In this document: positions 15,516-23,605 of the stretch, piece by piece
Layout of the letters: each line of letters begins with the position of its first letter
Numbering within the stretch: position 1 is the first letter of the stretch
From: CAVQFD01 sp963724695
GTDB lineage: Bacteria; Acidobacteriota; Vicinamibacteria; Vicinamibacterales; CAVVIG01
Direction: 5' to 3'
DNA: 64,000 nt
Assembly (NCBI GenBank): GCA_963724695.1
Contig: CAVRVW010000002.1
Location: 1-64,000 of the forward strand
The notes under the pieces: generated by a model
Seen by the model: only the letters and a program-made list of their open reading frames with translations
Told to the model about the DNA's origin: nothing
Database searches by the model: none
Made by a program: the position numbers and the translations under genes

Positions 15516-16291
15516 GCGAGGTCCCGCGTCGTCCCTTCTACACCGAATACGCGTGGGCGTTCGACCTGCTTATCGATAGGCCCGTTCGTAAGGAATGCGC
15601 CGTGATCGCTGCGTGGCTGGTCGATCGCGGGGTCCTGCCCGGCTCGGAGATCCTTGATGCCGGCTGCGGTACGGGCCGGTATGCGATCGAGCTCGCGCGA
15701 CGGGGCTACGTCGTTCATGGCATCGACCTCTCGCCCGACCTGATCGAGGTTGCCAGGCGTGCGAACGGAGCAGTTCGAGGCGTCTCGTTCGCCGTGGGCG
15801 ATATCGCCCACTTATCGCCGTCGCGATACGCCGCGATTCTGTGCCGTGGCGTCCTCAATGACATCGTCGACGACACGGGTCGTGACGCGGTCTTCGGGGC
15901 CTTCGCCGGGGCGCTGCGGTCCAATGGCGCGTTGATTCTGGACGTCCGGGAATGGGCTGCCTCGGTGGAGCGGAAGGCCAGGGAACCGCTCTTCAGAAAG
16001 CGTGTCTCGACTGAGCGTGGCGAATTGACCTTCACAAGCGTCACAGCGCTCGAACATGAGAACCGGCAGTTGCTGATCTCCGAGCGGCACGAACTGGTCA
16101 CCCGTGGCGAGGAACGCGTCAGCGACTACAACTTCGTGATGCGTTGCTGGGAGAGGGACGAGCTCAACATGCTGCTCGCGCGCCATCATTTCGGCGAGCT
16201 CGTGTGCTTCGGCGCGTATGATCCCGACGTGGCGGCCGGTGCAACCGACCGACTCGTGGCGGTGGCGCAACGTGTGGATGCTGCGGCCTGA
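15512..16291 (+). CDS. Class I SAM-dependent methyltransferase
   Basis: 259 residues. Motif I reads ILDAGCGTGRYAIELARRG, motif II VHGIDLSPD, and motif IV lies in YAAILCRGVLNDIVDD. It resembles small-molecule methyltransferases of the Methyltransf_25 group. Its start overlaps the DinB gene by four bases, implying coupled translation and a shared pathway, perhaps detoxification of a thiol or amine (inference). The stop codon lies inside the degenerate left core of the next attC. Confidence 0.88.
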   Translation: MSEVPRRPFYTEYAWAFDLLIDRPVRKECAVIAAWLVDRGVLPGSEILDAGCGTGRYAIELARRGYVVHGIDLSPDLIEVARRANGAVRGVSFAVGDIAHLSPSRYAAILCRGVLNDIVDDTGRDAVFGAFAGALRSNGALILDVREWAASVERKAREPLFRKRVSTERGELTFTSVTALEHENRQLLISERHELVTRGEERVSDYNFVMRCWERDELNMLLARHHFGELVCFGAYDPDVAAGATDRLVAVAQRVDAAA

Positions 16292-16358
16292 CATCGGCTT
16301 GCAGCCGACGGCGGCCGGTGCGATGCTGAGCCGTCGCGGCTGAAGCGGCACATTGGGC
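16286..16358 (+). repeat. Degenerate attC site
   Basis: GCCTGAC (16286-16292) to ATTGGGC (16352-16358). The inner arms CGGCTTGCAGCCGACGGCGG and CCGTCGCGGCTGAAGCGG are intact and pair with the usual bulges, but both outer cores have lost a consensus base, so recombination may be weakened. Confidence 0.85.
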
Positions 16359-16393
16359 TGCGGACGTGTGTTCTGAATGGAGAGCGAGGCACT

Positions 16394-17497
16394 ATGCAGG
16401 CAATTCGACGGTTCGCCGCTGCCATCATTCTTTTCAGTGGCGCCGTGACTCCCTCCGTCGTGGCTCAGAACGCGAACGTCTCACCACCTGCCGCCAGCGC
16501 ACCTGCCCCGCAGGCAGTTGCGCCTTCGCCCGGTTGTCGCAACGAGCAGGGATTGACTTACCTGTGTGACCTCAGCGTCCCGGAAGACATCCTGAACCTT
16601 GGTTCCTCCGGCCTTCTGCTTGTGTCTGGTCACCGTGCGCCCGGTCACCTGTATCTCATCGATCCTGCGACACGGACGCAGTCGGAGCTCATCCACGGCG
16701 CAACCTTCAGGCTCCAGCACGACGTCCGCGCCTATCCCGACTGTCCGGGGCCGCTGAACCTCCAGGCCTTCGATGTCCACGGGCTCAGCCTGGCCGAGAC
16801 CTCGCCCCAGTTTTTCAGCCTGTACACCACGAGCCATGGCGCGCGCGAAGCCATCGAAATCTACGATCTCGACCTTCGCGGCACGGCGCCGAGCCTCACC
16901 TGGAAGGGCTGTGTCCTCCTGCAGCAGGACAGTTACCACAACAGCGTCGCCCGGCTCGCCGACGGCGGATTCGTGGCGACCAGAATGCGGGACCAGAACT
17001 TCAAGGGTGGTGGAGGTGCCCCAGCCGGCATCACCGGCCATCTGGTCGAGTGGCATCCGGGCGGCCAACCGCGACCGCTCCCCGACACCGAGATGTCGCT
17101 GCCGAACGGCATCGACGTCTCGAAGGACGAGCGCTACATCTACGTGGCCGCCATCGGCTCGCAGGAGCTGGTGCGTTTCGATCGCCGGGCGACGCCGATG
17201 GCCAAGCGCACGGTGTCACTGCCCATTCGGCCGGACAACGTCCACTGGGCCACCAATGGCAAGCTTCTGACCGCCGGTCCCAACTATGTCCCGCCTGCGG
17301 TGTGCAGCGGCGCTGGCTGTGCCACGGGCTGGTCGGTGCTCGAGGTCGATCCGGAGACGCTGGCCTTCTCGCGGCTCGGCGGCGCGGATCAAACGGCCGC
17401 GATGCAGCGCGTGAGCTCGGCCATGCGAGTGGGTGACGACATCTGGGTTGGCAGCAACGACGACCGTATCGCCCGGTTCTCGCTGCGCAGGCCTTGA
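16394..17497 (+). CDS. Exported beta-propeller, SMP-30/arylesterase-like
   Basis: 367 residues. A signal peptide (FAAAIILFSGAVTPSVVAQ) is followed by an Ala/Pro-rich linker and six-bladed-propeller-like repeats: LLLVSGHRAPGHLYLIDP, NLQAFDVHGLSLAE, MSLPNGIDVSKDERYIYVA and VRFDRRA. The NGIDVS...YVA block is characteristic of the SMP-30/strictosidine-synthase/paraoxonase superfamily, with Asn and Asp that bind calcium. It is probably a periplasmic lactonase or esterase. Start ATG at 16394, 35 bases after the degenerate attC. The lipoprotein gene follows 16 bases later. Confidence 0.8.
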   Translation: MQAIRRFAAAIILFSGAVTPSVVAQNANVSPPAASAPAPQAVAPSPGCRNEQGLTYLCDLSVPEDILNLGSSGLLLVSGHRAPGHLYLIDPATRTQSELIHGATFRLQHDVRAYPDCPGPLNLQAFDVHGLSLAETSPQFFSLYTTSHGAREAIEIYDLDLRGTAPSLTWKGCVLLQQDSYHNSVARLADGGFVATRMRDQNFKGGGGAPAGITGHLVEWHPGGQPRPLPDTEMSLPNGIDVSKDERYIYVAAIGSQELVRFDRRATPMAKRTVSLPIRPDNVHWATNGKLLTAGPNYVPPAVCSGAGCATGWSVLEVDPETLAFSRLGGADQTAAMQRVSSAMRVGDDIWVGSNDDRIARFSLRRP

Positions 17498-17513
17498 ACA
17501 CACTCCGGGATCG

Positions 17514-18245
17514 ATGTCGAGGCACTTCTCTCGAGCCTATCGGCGTACACGGATCCCCCGAATGCTGGCGGGTGTCGGGATCCTGGGTATTGCCGCCTGT
17601 GGCGGCAATGGTTCGGTCGGACTCACGACACCGAGTCCAACTCCAGCCGCCGGCGATCAACTGCTCGCGCTCACTGTGTCGTGCCAAGCCGCATTACTCA
17701 TCGGTGAGCGGGCGCCCTGTATCGCCGTCGCCAGCTATGGCTCTGGCCGGCAGCCGCTGGTGTCGCTCGAGTCGACCTGGTCGTCCTCACACCCTGACGT
17801 TGTCGTGGTCGACGGTCTTGGGGTCAGTACGGGGAAGTCGGCTGGAGAGGCGACGGTCACGGCTTCCTACCAGGGGCGACAAGCGACTGCGGTCATTGTG
17901 GTCACAGAAGAGGATGCGCTGCGTATCTCCTCGGGTCAGGCCAGCCAAGGCGCCTTCACGCCAGGAAGCACCGTGACAATGTGGTTGCAGGGCTATTACT
18001 CGGTGGCTTCTGCGCCAACTGGCCGCCTGAGCCTGAAGATCAGCGACCAGACTGGCACCATAACCGAGACTGCGCCGTCGACTGTCGCAAGAGGTGGGGA
18101 CTTCTTCCTGCTGTCCAGTACGTTCGTCGTCCCTGACACCAGCGTGGAACTGTGCAGAACGGCGGTTCTCGAAGTAGGTGCCGTGACGATCGCCGAACCA
18201 CACTCGAAGTCCTTCCCGCTGTGGTGCATCCCCATCCGGCGGTAG
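17514..18245 (+). CDS. Lipoprotein with Ig-like (BIG2-type) domain
   Basis: 243 residues from ATG at 17514; an internal ATG at 17562 would place the lipobox (LGIAAC) nearer the start. After the cysteine comes a Gly/Pro/Thr-rich linker, then STWSSSHPDVVVVDGLGVSTGKSAGEATVTASYQG, a BIG2-like bacterial Ig domain (written here in parts: SSSHPDVVVVDGLGVS and GEATVTASYQG). A second beta-rich region follows (GSTVTMWLQGYY). It is probably anchored in the outer membrane. The function is unknown. It is likely co-transcribed with the propeller gene. Confidence 0.7.
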   Translation: MSRHFSRAYRRTRIPRMLAGVGILGIAACGGNGSVGLTTPSPTPAAGDQLLALTVSCQAALLIGERAPCIAVASYGSGRQPLVSLESTWSSSHPDVVVVDGLGVSTGKSAGEATVTASYQGRQATAVIVVTEEDALRISSGQASQGAFTPGSTVTMWLQGYYSVASAPTGRLSLKISDQTGTITETAPSTVARGGDFFLLSSTFVVPDTSVELCRTAVLEVGAVTIAEPHSKSFPLWCIPIRR

Positions 18246-18416
18246 CTCCTTCGCTTGTAGTCATCGTTCTTGGATGAAGAAGGAAGACCCAGGCACTAAA
18301 ACGGGTTCGCAGGCGATGCCTCTCGCTGCCGGAAACGAGCGAGGCAGGTTCCTGGGGCCGACTCAAGCGGATGATCGCCGTCCTCGACGGTACGAGGAAG
18401 AGATCCGGCTGACACC

Positions 18417-18477
18417 GGAAATGGAGCCCGCGGCTAACGATCTCGTGCGATCATGTCGCCGCGGCGGGCGGTCAACA
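18417..18477 (+). repeat. Decayed attC remnant
   Basis: GGCTGAC (18417-18423) is followed by AAATGGAGCCCGCGG and GCCGCGGCGGGCGG; the right core is degraded to GTCAACA (18471-18477). This is the last recognisable two-arm site of the array, after which only half sites are seen. Confidence 0.6.
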
Positions 18478-18497
18478 TCGAGGATCGGAGAATTGAC

Positions 18498-18710
18498 GTG
18501 ACCAGTCGAAGCTCGATGAACGCGTGGCCGATGCTGGTCGCGTTTGCCACAGTCAACTCTGTCGCTGCACAGCAGCCGACCGCGGTGGCAGCGAGGAAAC
18601 AAGTCCAGGCCTCGAGAGTGGCGCACGAAGCTGCTGGCAGTATCTCTCGCATCGCACCGTCGACGGACCCATCTATGAGAAAGACTGACCGGGGAGCAAA
18701 TGATGTCTGA
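18498..18710 (+). pseudogene. Truncated exported protein (70 aa), probably degraded
   Basis: GTG at 18498 with GGAG seven bases upstream opens a frame with a signal peptide (MNAWPMLVAFATVNSVAAQ) and a short tail. A second frame over the same tail ends WQYLSHRTVDGPIYEKD, which looks more protein-like, so the gene is probably frameshifted and shortened. It overlaps the start of the next gene by 11 bases. No family assignable. Confidence 0.35.
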
Positions 18711-19788
18711 GCCGGAATCGAACTCCAACGGACGCCGTGATTTTCTGCAGGCCATGATCGCCGCGCCTGTGCTCGCCGCCGCGCTGGTCGAGACGGCGCA
18801 GGCAGCGCAGGCGCAGCGCGATGTCTTCGTCAAGCACGCCTACGAGGAACACACGGTCAATCTCGGCGAGGTGGTGATGAACTACGTGGTCTCGGGCCGA
18901 GCGACGGCCCCGGCCCTGCTGCTCATCCCCGGCCAGACCGAGTCCTGGTGGGGGTTCGAGAAGGCCATCGCCCTTCTGGACAAGGAGTTTCAGGTCTACG
19001 CGGTGGATCTGCGCGGGCAGGGCCGCAGCACGTGGACGCCGCGCCGCTACACCCTCGACAACATGGGCAACGACCTCGTGCGCTTTATCGCCCTGGTGAT
19101 CAAGCGGCCGGTCATCACCAGCGGGTGCTCGTCGGGCGGCGTGCTGTCGGCCTGGCTGTCGGCTTTTGCCATGCCCGGGCAGGTGCGTGGCGCCCACTAC
19201 GAAGATCCACCGCTGTTTGCCTCCGAACTCAGTCCGCGGTACGGGCATTCCATCCGCCAGGCCGCCGTTGGCCCGAGCTTCGAAGCTTTTACGAGGTTTC
19301 TCGGCGACCAGTGGAGTGTTGGCGACTGGGCGGGAATGGTGGCGTCCCGCGCGGCCGGGACGCGTTCAAATGCGGGCGCGCAAGGGCGCGGCACACAGGG
19401 GGGTGCGACGCCGCGAGCCGGTGCGACCGCGTCGGCCGGTGGGCCGCTGGCAGGGCCTCCGCAGAATCTCAAGGAGTACGATCCCGAGTGGGCGCGGGCT
19501 TTCATCGAGGGGACCGTGGCCCAGAGCTGCCCCCACGAGCGCATGCTGGCCCAGGTGAAAGTGCCTGTGCTCTTCACCCACCATGGCCGCTCGATCGATC
19601 CTGTCACCGGCCAGCTCGTTGGCGCGATTTCGGACTTGCAGGCCACCAAGGTGAACGAGATCGTCACCGCTGCGGGCCAATCATTCGAGTACGTCTCATT
19701 GCCCGACGCGGCGCACGCGATGCATCAGGCCGATCCCGCCCGCTTCGCTCAGGTGCTGACGACGTGGGCAAAGAAGCTTCCTGCGTAA
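18700..19788 (+). CDS. Alpha/beta hydrolase with Tat-like leader
   Basis: 362 residues, ATG at 18700 or 18703 behind GGGGAGCAA. The leader GRRDFLQAMIAAPVLAAAL is of twin-arginine type. The hydrolase core has LLLIPGQTESWWGF (oxyanion region), VYAVDLRGQGRS and the nucleophile elbow SGCSSGG. PDAAHAMHQADP near the end gives the catalytic histidine. A Gly/Ala/Thr-rich low-complexity insert (about residues 215-250) interrupts the cap region. It is probably a periplasmic esterase-type enzyme. It is the first of four related exported hydrolases in 18-27 kb. Confidence 0.85.
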   Translation: MMSEPESNSNGRRDFLQAMIAAPVLAAALVETAQAAQAQRDVFVKHAYEEHTVNLGEVVMNYVVSGRATAPALLLIPGQTESWWGFEKAIALLDKEFQVYAVDLRGQGRSTWTPRRYTLDNMGNDLVRFIALVIKRPVITSGCSSGGVLSAWLSAFAMPGQVRGAHYEDPPLFASELSPRYGHSIRQAAVGPSFEAFTRFLGDQWSVGDWAGMVASRAAGTRSNAGAQGRGTQGGATPRAGATASAGGPLAGPPQNLKEYDPEWARAFIEGTVAQSCPHERMLAQVKVPVLFTHHGRSIDPVTGQLVGAISDLQATKVNEIVTAAGQSFEYVSLPDAAHAMHQADPARFAQVLTTWAKKLPA

Positions 19789-19800
19789 GCGAGCCAGGCC

Positions 19801-20689
19801 GTGATTCTCGTCGTCGGTGCAAGCGGTCGCTTGGGGAGTCAGGTCGCACAACTGCTGCTCAAGCGTGGCACGGCGGTTCGCGTCATGAGCCGCGATGTTT
19901 CCAGACTCGAGAGATTGGCGGTACTAGGTGCGGAACCCATCAGGGCAGACCTGCGGGATCGGTCTTCGCTCGTTCACGCGTGCAGGGGTGTTGACAAGGT
20001 GGTCGCAGCAGCCCATGCCTTCGTGGGCGAGCGTGGCAACACTCCCAGCAGCGTAGACGATGCCGGCAATCGCCACCTCATTGACGCCTGCCAATCGGCG
20101 AACGTTCAGCACCTGGTGTTCACATCCGTTCACGATGCTCGCGCGAGTCATCCCGTGGACTTCTTTCGAATCAAGTTCGGGGTCGAAGAGTATCTGCGTG
20201 CCAGTGGCCTCAGCCACACGGTGCTTCGACCCACCGCGTTCATGGAGTTCTGGGCCGCATTGATCGGCCAGCCGATCGTGGACAAGGGGCGGACGACCAT
20301 TTTCGGTCGTGGCAGAAATCCGGTCAATTTTGTCTCGGTCGGTGACGTCGCGCAGTTCGCGCTCATTGCGCTCGAGCATCCGGCAGCGCGAAATCAGATC
20401 ATCGAAATTGGAGGGCCGGAGAATCTGTCGCTCGTCCAGGTGGCCCGGATCTTTGAGCGCGTGACGGGTCGGAGCGCGAAGAAGAGCCATATGCCGTTGC
20501 CCGTCATGCGGGTGATGGCCGCGTTGATGCGCCCGTTGAATCCGTCGCTCAGCAGACAGATTGCGGCAGGGGTGTCACATGGACACAGAGGATCAGACGC
20601 TCGACATGACGGAGACGCTGAAGCGGTTTCCGGTGGCCCTGACGCGTCTGGAAGATGTCGTGCGCGCACAGTACACTCAGTCGCACTGA
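19801..20689 (+). CDS. NAD(P)H-binding atypical SDR (NmrA-like), frameshifted near the end
   Basis: About 295 residues. The Rossmann motif VVGASGRLGSQVAQLL lies at the very N-terminus (GTG at 19801, 12 bases after the previous stop). VFTSVHDARA and LRPTAFMEFW fit the NmrA/NAD-dependent epimerase-like atypical SDRs, and FGRGRNPVNFVSVGDVAQF is the usual substrate-side block. Near 20573-20582 the frame slips in a G-run: the continuation MDTEDQTLDMTETLKRFPVA in the next frame gives the natural C-terminus, ending at 20689. It may be a redox sensor or a quinone/ketone reductase. Confidence 0.85.
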
Positions 20690-20724
20690 CTCATGAGCCG
20701 CCGCGGGTGAAGCGGCTGTTGGAG
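20690..20724 (+). repeat. attC right-half remnant
   Basis: CTCATGAGCCGCCGCGGGTGAAGCGGC followed by GTTGGAG (20718-20724). It closely matches the right arm of the complete site at 6520-6591. The left arm is gone. Confidence 0.6.
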
Positions 20725-20731
20725 GCGTGAG

Positions 20732-21298
20732 GTGACGAGCACAGAGTCCCGGGTAATCATTCACATGGTGGCGAGCCTCGACGGGTTCATCGCCCGAAAG
20801 GACGGCCGCGCCGACTGGCTCGAGACGTCAGACGAGTTCGAGGGCGGCGACACCCTGTCCCCGGAGTTCGTCCAGGAGTTCCTCAAGACGATCGACTGCT
20901 ACGTCATGGGCTCGCGCACCTACGAGACCGCATTGGGCTTCGAAGCCAAGGGATTCGGCTGGGCCTATGGCGACAAGCCGACGTTCGTCCTGACCCATCG
21001 CGAGCTGCCGAAGACCAGGGATACGGTCCAGTTCTACTCTGGCGATCTCACGCACCTGGTGCAGGAGCGGCTGAAACCGGCCTTCCGCAGCATCTGGTTC
21101 GTCGGAGGCGGCGCCGTCTCGGGGGAATGCCTTCGGCTCGGACTGGCTGACGAAGTGCGCTATTCGATCGTGCCCGTCCTGATTGGCGAAGGGATCCCAT
21201 TCTTCGACCGGCTCGACAAGGATGTCGCCCTGCACCTCGTGGAAGTGAAAGCGTACACGAGCGGGATGGTCGCGCTTCGCCACGAGGTGCGGAAGTAG
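20732..21298 (+). CDS. Dihydrofolate reductase-like protein (RibD C-terminal fold)
   Basis: 188 residues from GTG at 20732. The N-terminus VIIHMVASLDGFIARKDGRADWLE, then YVMGSRTYETALGF, PTFVLTHRELP and WFVGGGAVSGECLRLGLADE, is the RibD_C/DHFR-like pattern (YwjB/YyaP group). It binds NADPH in relatives. The substrate is unknown and it is not the housekeeping FolA. The DinB gene follows seven bases later, so they are co-transcribed. Confidence 0.88.
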   Translation: MTSTESRVIIHMVASLDGFIARKDGRADWLETSDEFEGGDTLSPEFVQEFLKTIDCYVMGSRTYETALGFEAKGFGWAYGDKPTFVLTHRELPKTRDTVQFYSGDLTHLVQERLKPAFRSIWFVGGGAVSGECLRLGLADEVRYSIVPVLIGEGIPFFDRLDKDVALHLVEVKAYTSGMVALRHEVRK

Positions 21299-21305
21299 GG
21301 ACGAC

Positions 21306-21863
21306 ATGGACGATCCGACGAGCGTGACGACGCTGACGCTCTCGGCGGTCCCCGCTGAGGAGGCCGCGCCATTCTACGAGAGCTTCCTTGCGGCCTTTCC
21401 CGACGGGCGGGTTGGGATCCACCTGCAGACACAGGCCGTCGAGCTCGACCGGCTCTGTGCGGGCCTGACCGAATCAGGTGCGATGTTTCGCTACGCCGAG
21501 GGAAAGTGGACGATCAAGGAGGTCATCGGTCACCTCCTGGATACCGAACGAATTTTCGCGTACAGGCTGCTTCGGATCAGCCGTGGCGACGTGACAGAGC
21601 TCCCGGGATTCGACGAAACAGTCTATGCACCGGAGGGCCAGTTCAACCTGCGCGGCATCTCCGAACTTGTGTCGGAGTTCAGGCTACAGCGAGCGAGCAC
21701 GCTGGCGCTCGTGAACGGCATCCCTGCAGCCGCGTGGCCCCGTGTGGGGACTGCGAACGGCTTCCGTACGAGCGCTCGGGCAATTGTCTACATCGTCCTT
21801 GGGCACACCGCACATCACTATCGTCTCCTCCGGGAGCGCTATCGATTGCCCACGATGGCCTGA
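21306..21863 (+). CDS. DinB-family protein
   Basis: 185 residues. The KWTIKEVIGHLLDTERIFAY helix carries the first metal histidine, FRLQRASTLALVNGIPAAAW follows, and YIVLGHTAHHYRLLRERY near the end supplies HxxxH. Metal-dependent DinB proteins act in thiol transfer or are uncharacterised. ATG at 21306, probably in an operon with the DHFR-like gene. Confidence 0.88.
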   Translation: MDDPTSVTTLTLSAVPAEEAAPFYESFLAAFPDGRVGIHLQTQAVELDRLCAGLTESGAMFRYAEGKWTIKEVIGHLLDTERIFAYRLLRISRGDVTELPGFDETVYAPEGQFNLRGISELVSEFRLQRASTLALVNGIPAAAWPRVGTANGFRTSARAIVYIVLGHTAHHYRLLRERYRLPTMA

Positions 21864-21885
21864 TTCATCTTCTCTCGAAGCCGGT

Positions 21886-21924
21886 TCGCGCTTGCAGCCG
21901 ACGGCCGCTGGTGGAATCATGAGC
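21886..21924 (+). repeat. attC left-half remnant
   Basis: CGCGCTTGCAGCCGACGGCCGCTGGTGGAATCATGAGCGGC matches the left arm and spacer of the TTGCAGC attC family, but both outer cores are missing. The next gene's possible ATG lies inside it. Confidence 0.5.
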
Positions 21925-22581
21925 GGCGTTCAAGCCATGCCCTACGCTGCACTTAATCCCGACTGCGATGTGCTGACGGCACCCGATGCAGAGGACCTCG
22001 CCAGGGTCGCGGCGGATGCCAGCCTTCCAGGCCTCATCATCTTCAGTTACCGGTTCGAATCGCTGCGCGAGCTCAAGAAATTGTCCGGTCATCTGAGGAT
22101 CCTCAAGATCTCCGGCGCGCCCCGCCTCACGTCGCTGGAGGGCATCGAAAGCCTCGAGAAGTTGCAGGAGCTCGTGCTGGCCACACCCACGGGATCCGCC
22201 GACTCCGGGCCGCCGATCGCCGTGAAGTCGTTCGCGCCCCTCGAGAGGCTTCCAGGTCTGGCGCGCCTCATCCTCCAGCGCGTTCGTCCAGACGATCTCG
22301 ACCTGTCGCCAATCATGCGCATGGTGCAGCTGCAGGACGTCGACATCGGCGGGGTTCCCGAGTTCACCATCGAGCATTACGCGCGCCTGGCGCGGGCGCT
22401 TCCGAACGCCAAGGGAAGATGCCTCTCTCCGTACGTCGTGATCCAGGGCATCGGGCGGTGCAGCAAGTGTCAGGGGCAGAGCGTGCTGCTGAACGGTGCG
22501 GCCCCTCGAGCGCGCAAGTGGGTCTGTCCGAAGTGCAATGCCAAGCTGCTGGCGGCGCACGTCGCCAGGTGGGAACAATGA
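21919..22581 (+). CDS. Leucine-rich-repeat-like protein with C-terminal zinc ribbon
   Basis: 220 residues from ATG at 21919 (or 21937). The middle has LRR-like steps: LKKLSGHLRILKISGAPRL, SLEGIESLEKLQELVL and APLERLPGLARLILQRV. The tail has two CxxC pairs (CSKCQGQ and CPKCNAK), a rubredoxin-like zinc ribbon. This combination suggests a protein-protein interaction module, not an enzyme. It ends in an ATGA overlap with the next gene. If 21919 is the start, the first codons derive from an attC remnant. Confidence 0.7.
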   Translation: MSGVQAMPYAALNPDCDVLTAPDAEDLARVAADASLPGLIIFSYRFESLRELKKLSGHLRILKISGAPRLTSLEGIESLEKLQELVLATPTGSADSGPPIAVKSFAPLERLPGLARLILQRVRPDDLDLSPIMRMVQLQDVDIGGVPEFTIEHYARLARALPNAKGRCLSPYVVIQGIGRCSKCQGQSVLLNGAAPRARKWVCPKCNAKLLAAHVARWEQ

Positions 22582-23588
22582 TGGATCGGAGAGAGTTCGT
22601 GGCCACTGCGGCGGCGACCCTGGGCGCTCCGCTGGTTTCGGCGGCACGTGACGGCGGAGCGCAGGCTCCGCCTCGACCCTCACCGCCACTCCCGCCGGAC
22701 AACGGACTCTTTGAGGGCTTCGAGGCTCGATGGGTTCGCACTCGAGACGCGGACATCTTCCTGCGGCACGGGGGCGAGGGCCCGCCGCTCCTGCTGCTGC
22801 ACGGCAACCCGATGACCCATGCCTCCTGGCACAAGGTCGCCGGGCCGCTCAGCAAGCGCTTCCACGTCGTCGCGACGGACCTCCGGGGCTACGGCGACAG
22901 CGTCGGTCCGGCCGACGGAGGTCCGAACCACGTCAACTACTCGTTCCGCGCAATGGCGCAGGACCAGGTCGATGTGATGGCCGCGCTCGGTCACGAGCGC
23001 TTCTACCTGGCCGGCCACGATCGCGGCGCGAGAACCGCTCATCGCCTGGCGCTCGATCACCCAGCTCGCGTGCGCAAGGTCGCCCTCCTCGATATCGTGC
23101 CCACGCGACACGTGTGGGCCAATACTTCGCTCGAGTGGGCGCTCGGTGCCTGGCACTGGCCCTTCATGGCCCAGCCGGAAGACATGTTCGAGCGCATGAT
23201 CGCGGCGATTCCTGCCCGCGAATTCGTCGTCCGGCACCTCGGCCGCACCGGCCCGCCGGCATTCTTCGATGAACGAGCGCTCAATGAGTACGTGCGATGT
23301 TTCACGCCAAGAACGATCCACGGCTCCTGCGAAGACTATCGCGCCGCCGCCACCATCGATCTGGAGCATGACGACGCCGATCACCAGGCCGGCCGGAAGA
23401 TCACCGTGCCAACGTTGGTGCTGTGGGGACGCCGGAGCGGCGTCGGCAGACTCTACGGCGGCGATGTCGTGACGGTGTGGCGCGAGGCAGCGACCCAGGT
23501 CGAGGGCGGCCCACTCGAGACCGGCCATTATCCAGCCGAGGAAGCACCGCAGGCCGTCATTGAAGCGTTCGATCGCTTCTTTGTTTAG
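22578..23588 (+). CDS. Haloalkane/fluoroacetate dehalogenase-like alpha/beta hydrolase, exported
   Basis: 336 residues. The Tat-like leader DRREFVATAAATLGAPLVSA is followed by the hydrolase core: LLLLHGNPMTHASWH, VVATDLRGYGDS, and the nucleophile motif AGHDRGARTAHR with Asp in place of Ser. The acidic residue lies in the CEDYRAAATIDLEHD region, and the catalytic histidine in GHYPAEEAP. GHDRGAR with DYRA is the pattern of fluoroacetate and related dehalogenases. ATGATG start at 22578, overlapping the previous stop. Substrate specificity is inferred only from motifs. Confidence 0.87.
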   Translation: MMDRREFVATAAATLGAPLVSAARDGGAQAPPRPSPPLPPDNGLFEGFEARWVRTRDADIFLRHGGEGPPLLLLHGNPMTHASWHKVAGPLSKRFHVVATDLRGYGDSVGPADGGPNHVNYSFRAMAQDQVDVMAALGHERFYLAGHDRGARTAHRLALDHPARVRKVALLDIVPTRHVWANTSLEWALGAWHWPFMAQPEDMFERMIAAIPAREFVVRHLGRTGPPAFFDERALNEYVRCFTPRTIHGSCEDYRAAATIDLEHDDADHQAGRKITVPTLVLWGRRSGVGRLYGGDVVTVWREAATQVEGGPLETGHYPAEEAPQAVIEAFDRFFV

Positions 23589-23605
23589 TCCGTGGGACGA
23601 CACCG

